Of a DNA stretch of 9,662 bases, positions 7,035-9,662 are shown in pieces; within the stretch, counting starts at the first letter, position 1, and each line of letters starts with the position of its first letter. The stretch covers positions 5,499 through 15,160 of the forward strand of contig DHWW01000209.1 of assembly GCA_002413385.1 (NCBI GenBank), written 5' to 3'. The stretch is from Granulicella sp. UBA5172. Its GTDB lineage: Bacteria > Acidobacteriota > Terriglobia > Terriglobales > Acidobacteriaceae. A model generated the notes under the pieces. It saw only the letters and a list, made by a program, of their open reading frames with translations. It searched no databases and was not told the DNA's origin. The translations under genes were made by a program, and so were the position numbers.

Positions 7035-7036
7035 AT

Positions 7037-7097
7037 GGGTCGCCTTAATTCTATCCGGTTCGCTCAACCCGCGGCTAGCCGATTCCCCGCCACCGAT
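7037..7097. promoter_or_regulatory. Short leader between hydrolase remnant and dehydrogenase
   Basis: This 61-bp gap would hold the promoter of the dehydrogenase-transporter operon if transcription does not come from upstream. It contains a perfect palindrome CGGCTAGCCG (7072-7081) and a TAGAAT hexamer on the - strand (7048-7053) that could be a -10 element, without a good -35 partner. Confidence 0.25.
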
Positions 7098-7346
7098 TCA
7101 ATGGCCTAGATGCTTATCGAAGAATGCGGTGATCTCACCAAACGCCTCCCTGGTCTCGGGCAGACGATCGTCCCGCGAGTACTGCGCGTGAGACTGCCCC
7201 TCGTAGACTTCGAGCTCTGCTTCGATTCCCGTCGCGCGCAACTTGCGGTGTACCCGCACTGTGTTACTCAGCAACAGGTCGCGTGTGCCGGTGGTCAAGA
7301 TCGCTGGGAGAGTCTCTCCACTCCTCACCCGTCTTCCATAAATCAT
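7098..7346 (-). pseudogene. Alpha/beta hydrolase, C-terminal remnant
   Basis: The 82-residue frame matches the last third of alpha/beta hydrolases of the acetyl-hydrolase/lipase (fold-3) type: L-P-A-I-L-T-T-G-T-R-D with the catalytic Asp (residue 23 from the ATG at 7346), V-H-R-K-L-R-A-T-G-I-E-A-E-L-E-V-Y-E-G and S-H-A-Q-Y with the catalytic His (residue 53), then an amphipathic last helix ending FFDKHLGH. Complete members have about 300 residues with an HGGG oxyanion motif and a GxSxG nucleophile; neither is found upstream, where an in-frame TGA (about 7372-7374) cuts the frame. The ATG at 7346 is therefore probably not a true start and the first about 10 residues look unrelated. It is a 5'-deleted gene. 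The complete enzyme would have hydrolysed an ester or lactone. Confidence 0.75.
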
Positions 7347-7630
7347 CCCAATGCTGTCCCACCGGAAGTTGACCGGTCAGTTGCGGACTACAGGCCAATG
7401 CACGTTTCCAAACCGGGCTTTGCTCGAAACGAGCATTGGCGATTTCGCAACAGTTGAGATGTCCCACAGGCGGATTTGGCTGACAAAAGCCAGTTTCTCG
7501 GAACCATTGGACAGGTTCCTGCTACCTCAGGAGGTTCATACCCTTCACGATGAGCCAATCACACGTGGATAACCCTCCAATGAAGCCAGGAAGCAGAATG
7601 GCTGCAAGTACCTTGTCCTCGAGTGGGAGT
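7347..7630. other. Unrecognised intergenic DNA upstream of the hydrolase remnant
   Basis: No convincing gene is seen on either strand. Short open frames exist (for example + strand 7351-7572 and - strand 7264-7467) but lack ribosome sites and recognisable protein features. The region should contain the end of the deleted hydrolase gene or the DNA that replaced it. It holds the palindrome TGACCGGTCA (7370-7379) and the long inverted repeat at 7394-7440. Confidence 0.5.
7394..7440. repeat. Strong inverted repeat, 15-bp arms, 17-nt loop
   Basis: The left arm GCCAATGCACGTTTC (7394-7408) and the right arm GAAACGAGCATTGGC (7426-7440) are reverse complements at 14 of 15 positions, with a single A:A mismatch. 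The loop is 17 nt. A competing smaller hairpin (TGCTCG, AAA loop, CGAGCA, 7421-7435) overlaps the right arm. No T-run follows on either strand, so it is not a classical intrinsic terminator; a REP-like element, an operator or an RNA hairpin are alternatives. Confidence 0.7.
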
Positions 7631-8953
7631 TCACGTTGCGCTTTTGGCTGCGCGGCGATTCTTCGCTAGTGCGATCAAGCCCGCGTTTAAAATCGTAAGT
7701 CCAGCCAGAAGATACAAGCCTGCGCGTTGTGAGCCAAAATACTCATCGGTCCAGACCTTCAGGTTAGGTGCAAGGAATCCGCCCAGATTGCCCATTCCTA
7801 TCACGGCGATACCGCCAGCCGCTGCGCGGCCTGCCAGGTGTTCCGTTGGAAACGTCCAGAAAAGCGGTTGCACAGCAATAAGGCCAGCTACCGCAAGCGA
7901 AAGCGTGACAAGTCCCATGCGCGGCCCGGCGGTGGGAAATGCAAAACTTGCGCAACCCGAAATCACTAGGATCAGCGATGCGAGTTGACGATGCTTATGG
8001 AACTTATCGGCAGCGCGCGGCAGGAAATAGACAGCGGCCAGCGTGCAGATCCATGGTATGGCCGACACCAGGCCGACTTCGATCCCCACGGGCTTATGCA
8101 GAAGGGCCGATATCTCAGCAGGGAGATAGAAAACCGCCCCATATGTACTGATCTGAATGAGGGCATAGATCAGCAGGAATTGCATGACTCGAAGGTCGCG
8201 GAACATGGGGAGAAGCTTCGCGGGGCCGACGGAGCGCCGCTCCTTCTCCTCAAGCGCCAATGCATTCGCTAGCGCTTGTTTCTCCTCGGCCGGCAGCCAT
8301 GAGGCATTCGACGGCCTATTATCCAGAAACCAAAATGCGGACAGCCCGAGAACGACTGCCATGAAGCCTTCCACAAGAAACATCCACTGCCAACTTTGAA
8401 GCCCGAACAACGGGCGTATCTCAAGCAGCAGACCCGAGAGCGGGCCGCCTACAATGAGCGCAAGCGGAACACCCAGGTAGAACAGTCCAAGGACCCGGCC
8501 GCGAACGCTGTTGGGAAACCAATAGGTCAGGTAGAGAATCGCGCCTGGGAAAAAACCTGCTTCCAACACACCGAGCAGCAGCCGTAATAGGTAAAACGAG
8601 GTGGCGCCGCTCACGAACATGGTGGCCATCGACACCATTCCCCAGCCCACCATGAGTAAAGTAAGCCATTTTTTCGCGCCCACCTTATGAAGGATCAGGT
8701 TGCTGGGGAATCCGCATAACGAATAGCTGACGAAAAACAGACCCGCGCCTAAAGCATAGACACTTTCGGAAATACCTTCCGATCTCTCCAGCGCTTGTTT
8801 TGCAAAACCGATATTCGAGCGGTCGAGAAATGAGACGACGTACATGAGCATCAGGCAGGGTGCTAACCGTCTGACAGTTCGCGAGATCGCACGGTTTAAG
8901 GCCGGATCAGATGTACTGAGGACTACGGGCGGGAAATTCAATGCCGGCCTCAT
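7631..8953 (-). CDS. ACS-family MFS transporter (second, divergent copy)
   Basis: This 440-residue protein is a second member of the anion:cation symporter family: V-S-F-L-D-R-S-N-I-G-F-A at 40-51, F-P-S-N-L-I-L at 82-88, E-A-G-F-F-P-G at 131-137 followed by Y-W-F-P-N-S-V-R-G-R, a central loop about 215-245, and in the C-terminal half PLFWTFPTEHLAGRAAAGGIA, which is common in 2-hydroxy-acid and phthalate-type carriers. It shares family motifs with the transporter at 4608-5930 but differs throughout, so it is not a recent duplicate and probably takes a different acid. The ATG at 8953 has AAGAAGG directly against it, too close for ideal initiation; a TTG at 8941 with AGAAGGGATGAGG upstream is possible, and both lie before the first membrane helix. 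No partner enzyme gene is adjacent; the nearest downstream gene is the hydrolase remnant. Confidence 0.88.
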   Translation of the reverse strand: MRPALNFPPVVLSTSDPALNRAISRTVRRLAPCLMLMYVVSFLDRSNIGFAKQALERSEGISESVYALGAGLFFVSYSLCGFPSNLILHKVGAKKWLTLLMVGWGMVSMATMFVSGATSFYLLRLLLGVLEAGFFPGAILYLTYWFPNSVRGRVLGLFYLGVPLALIVGGPLSGLLLEIRPLFGLQSWQWMFLVEGFMAVVLGLSAFWFLDNRPSNASWLPAEEKQALANALALEEKERRSVGPAKLLPMFRDLRVMQFLLIYALIQISTYGAVFYLPAEISALLHKPVGIEVGLVSAIPWICTLAAVYFLPRAADKFHKHRQLASLILVISGCASFAFPTAGPRMGLVTLSLAVAGLIAVQPLFWTFPTEHLAGRAAAGGIAVIGMGNLGGFLAPNLKVWTDEYFGSQRAGLYLLAGLTILNAGLIALAKNRRAAKSAT

Positions 8954-9354
8954 CCCTTCTTGTGACTGTTTATTTTAGAAACCTGCGGCCTGATGCACGT
9001 TTTCGCCGGAGTTGCCGCAATTTTATTATTGACCAGCTTTTACGCGGGCCAGAAAAAGATACCGACAAAAACCCTCAGTCAATTGCGAGAGGTGACAGAA
9101 CCCAACATAGCGCCCCCAGTATGCTTCACTTGGCCCTTTGCTGTCTTGTTGAGCAAGAAGTTTCAGCAGACAAGATACTTTCATAATCCGCCCGCAGTTT
9201 GGCCGGTGAATCGAGAGGGAATGCTCAGTTGGCGATATCAGGCCAAGGCGCTCATTGAGCCGCAATGAGGAGGATTTTGTGTGCGCTGCGAGGATGGTCG
9301 GCAAAAGGGAAGTGACCAGCAGCAAGCTCTCCAAAACAGGGGAGTACTTCTTGA
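8954..9354. other. About 400 bp without a convincing gene
   Basis: This stretch lies upstream of the second MFS gene and must hold its promoter. Several overlapping short frames are present; the one from ATG 8993 (91 codons, + strand) begins with a hydrophobic segment but has no ribosome site and no recognisable family. A strong Shine-Dalgarno-like GAGGAGG occurs at 9267-9273. I see no tRNA, clear terminator or repeat. Confidence 0.45.
9267..9273 (+). promoter_or_regulatory. Strong Shine-Dalgarno sequence GAGGAGG
   Basis: GAGGAGG is followed after 7 nt by a GTG at 9281 that opens a 65-codon frame with no recognisable product. The AbiEii-like frame further on is in another phase, so this may be the original initiation site of a gene now frameshifted. 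Confidence 0.4.
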
Positions 9355-9662
9355 TGCTGTCATCCAGACCAACAGACGCTGTGGAACAGCGGGCAAACCA
9401 ACTTCTTCTCGCAATGGTTACAAGAAGGGTTTCAGGATGCCGTTGCGCTGGGCTTCGACGACTTCACCTTTCTCTTGAAAGGGAAGCCCCTGAACATGGA
9501 CAAGGTGGACGCGGTGCGGCTGGAACTCGCCATCCGATATCGAACCCGTGCATGGCAAACTATCGAGGTCGATCTTGGACCGTCGGGCCGGGGTGCAGTG
9601 GAATTTGTAGTGCCTACCATTCGAGGAGTTGCCGCGATGGGATTGCGCTTCCCGCCAACCGG
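9355..9662 (+). pseudogene. AbiEii-like nucleotidyltransferase fragment, N-terminus missing, runs off window
   Basis: The frame opens after a TGA at 9352-9354 and runs to the window end. From about 9421 it reads Q-E-G-F-Q-D-A-V-A-L-G-F-D-D-F-T-F, then V-R-L-E-L-A-I-R-Y-R-T-R-A-W-Q-T-I-E-V-D-L-G, followed by G-A-V-E-F-V-V-P and G-L-R-F-P-P-T. This order, with the R-Y ... I-E-V-D-L-G strand pair, resembles the middle part of AbiEii/AbiGii-type nucleotidyltransferase toxins (type IV toxin-antitoxin systems). The G-G-T/S ... D-x-D catalytic motif that should lie about 60 residues earlier is not in any frame here, and no antitoxin gene (AbiEi) precedes it. Weak in-frame starts exist (TTG 9475, ATG 9496). 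It may be a decayed gene or, less likely, a different family. The family assignment rests on pattern recognition only. Confidence 0.42.

Noticed and set aside
7524..7535. Small ACCTC-AG-GAGGT inverted repeat
   Set aside because: Five-base arms are common by chance and nothing nearby suggests a role.
7264..7572. Short frames on both strands (7351-7572 + and 7264-7467 -)
   Set aside because: They have no start signals or family features, and the - strand one overlaps the hydrolase remnant in another frame.
8993..9268. 91-codon + strand frame starting with a hydrophobic segment
   Set aside because: There is no ribosome binding site, no recognisable family, and two other frames of similar length overlap it; it overlaps the expected promoter of the MFS gene.
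1..9662. CRISPR array, tRNA, rRNA or integrase attachment site
   Set aside because: I looked for regularly spaced repeats and tRNA-like sequence on both strands and found none.

Overview
The window is a bacterial chromosomal stretch of moderately high GC that is mostly coding. It carries genes for uptake and oxidation of sugar-derived and hydroxy acids, interrupted by scars of mobile DNA. Gene content suggests a soil heterotroph. Gene style and the single-domain EamA transporters would suit an Acidobacteriota member (Terriglobales type), but no taxonomic marker is present, so this is only a guess.

Left block (1-3917): the 3' part of a medium-chain dehydrogenase (+) meets an enolase-superfamily dehydratase/racemase (-) tail to tail. 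The dehydratase is divergent from two consecutive single-domain EamA genes (+), which look like the two halves of a drug/metabolite transporter. These in turn meet a mutarotase-fold protein (-) tail to tail. Both convergent pairs leave exactly 4 bp between stop codons. A dehydrogenase, an acid-sugar dehydratase, a transporter and a mutarotase-like protein together suggest catabolism of a sugar or sugar acid. No lactonase, keto-acid kinase or aldolase is present, so the pathway is incomplete here.

Scar 1 (3918-4607): about 340 bp of non-coding DNA contains inverted repeats. It is followed by the C-terminal quarter of an IS30-family transposase (-), fused to sequence just behind the next operon.

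Centre (4608-7036, - strand): a tartrate/D-malate dehydrogenase gene overlaps an ACS-family MFS transporter gene by 4 bp (GTGA). This pairing recalls the ttuC/ttuB tartrate utilisation genes. A likely job is import of tartrate, malate or a similar 2-hydroxy acid and its NAD-dependent oxidation or decarboxylation.

Scar 2 (7098-7630): the C-terminal third of an alpha/beta hydrolase remains (catalytic Asp and His present, nucleophile region missing). Upstream of it lies unrecognised DNA holding a strong 15-bp-arm inverted repeat.

Right block (7631-9662): a second, divergent ACS-family MFS transporter (-), about 400 bp without a convincing gene, and at the edge an open frame (+) that resembles the middle of an AbiEii-type nucleotidyltransferase toxin without its N-terminal catalytic motif. 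I did not find a clear novel system. The most unusual items are the split EamA pair, the mixed active-site signature of the enolase-superfamily enzyme, and the hairpin at 7394-7440.
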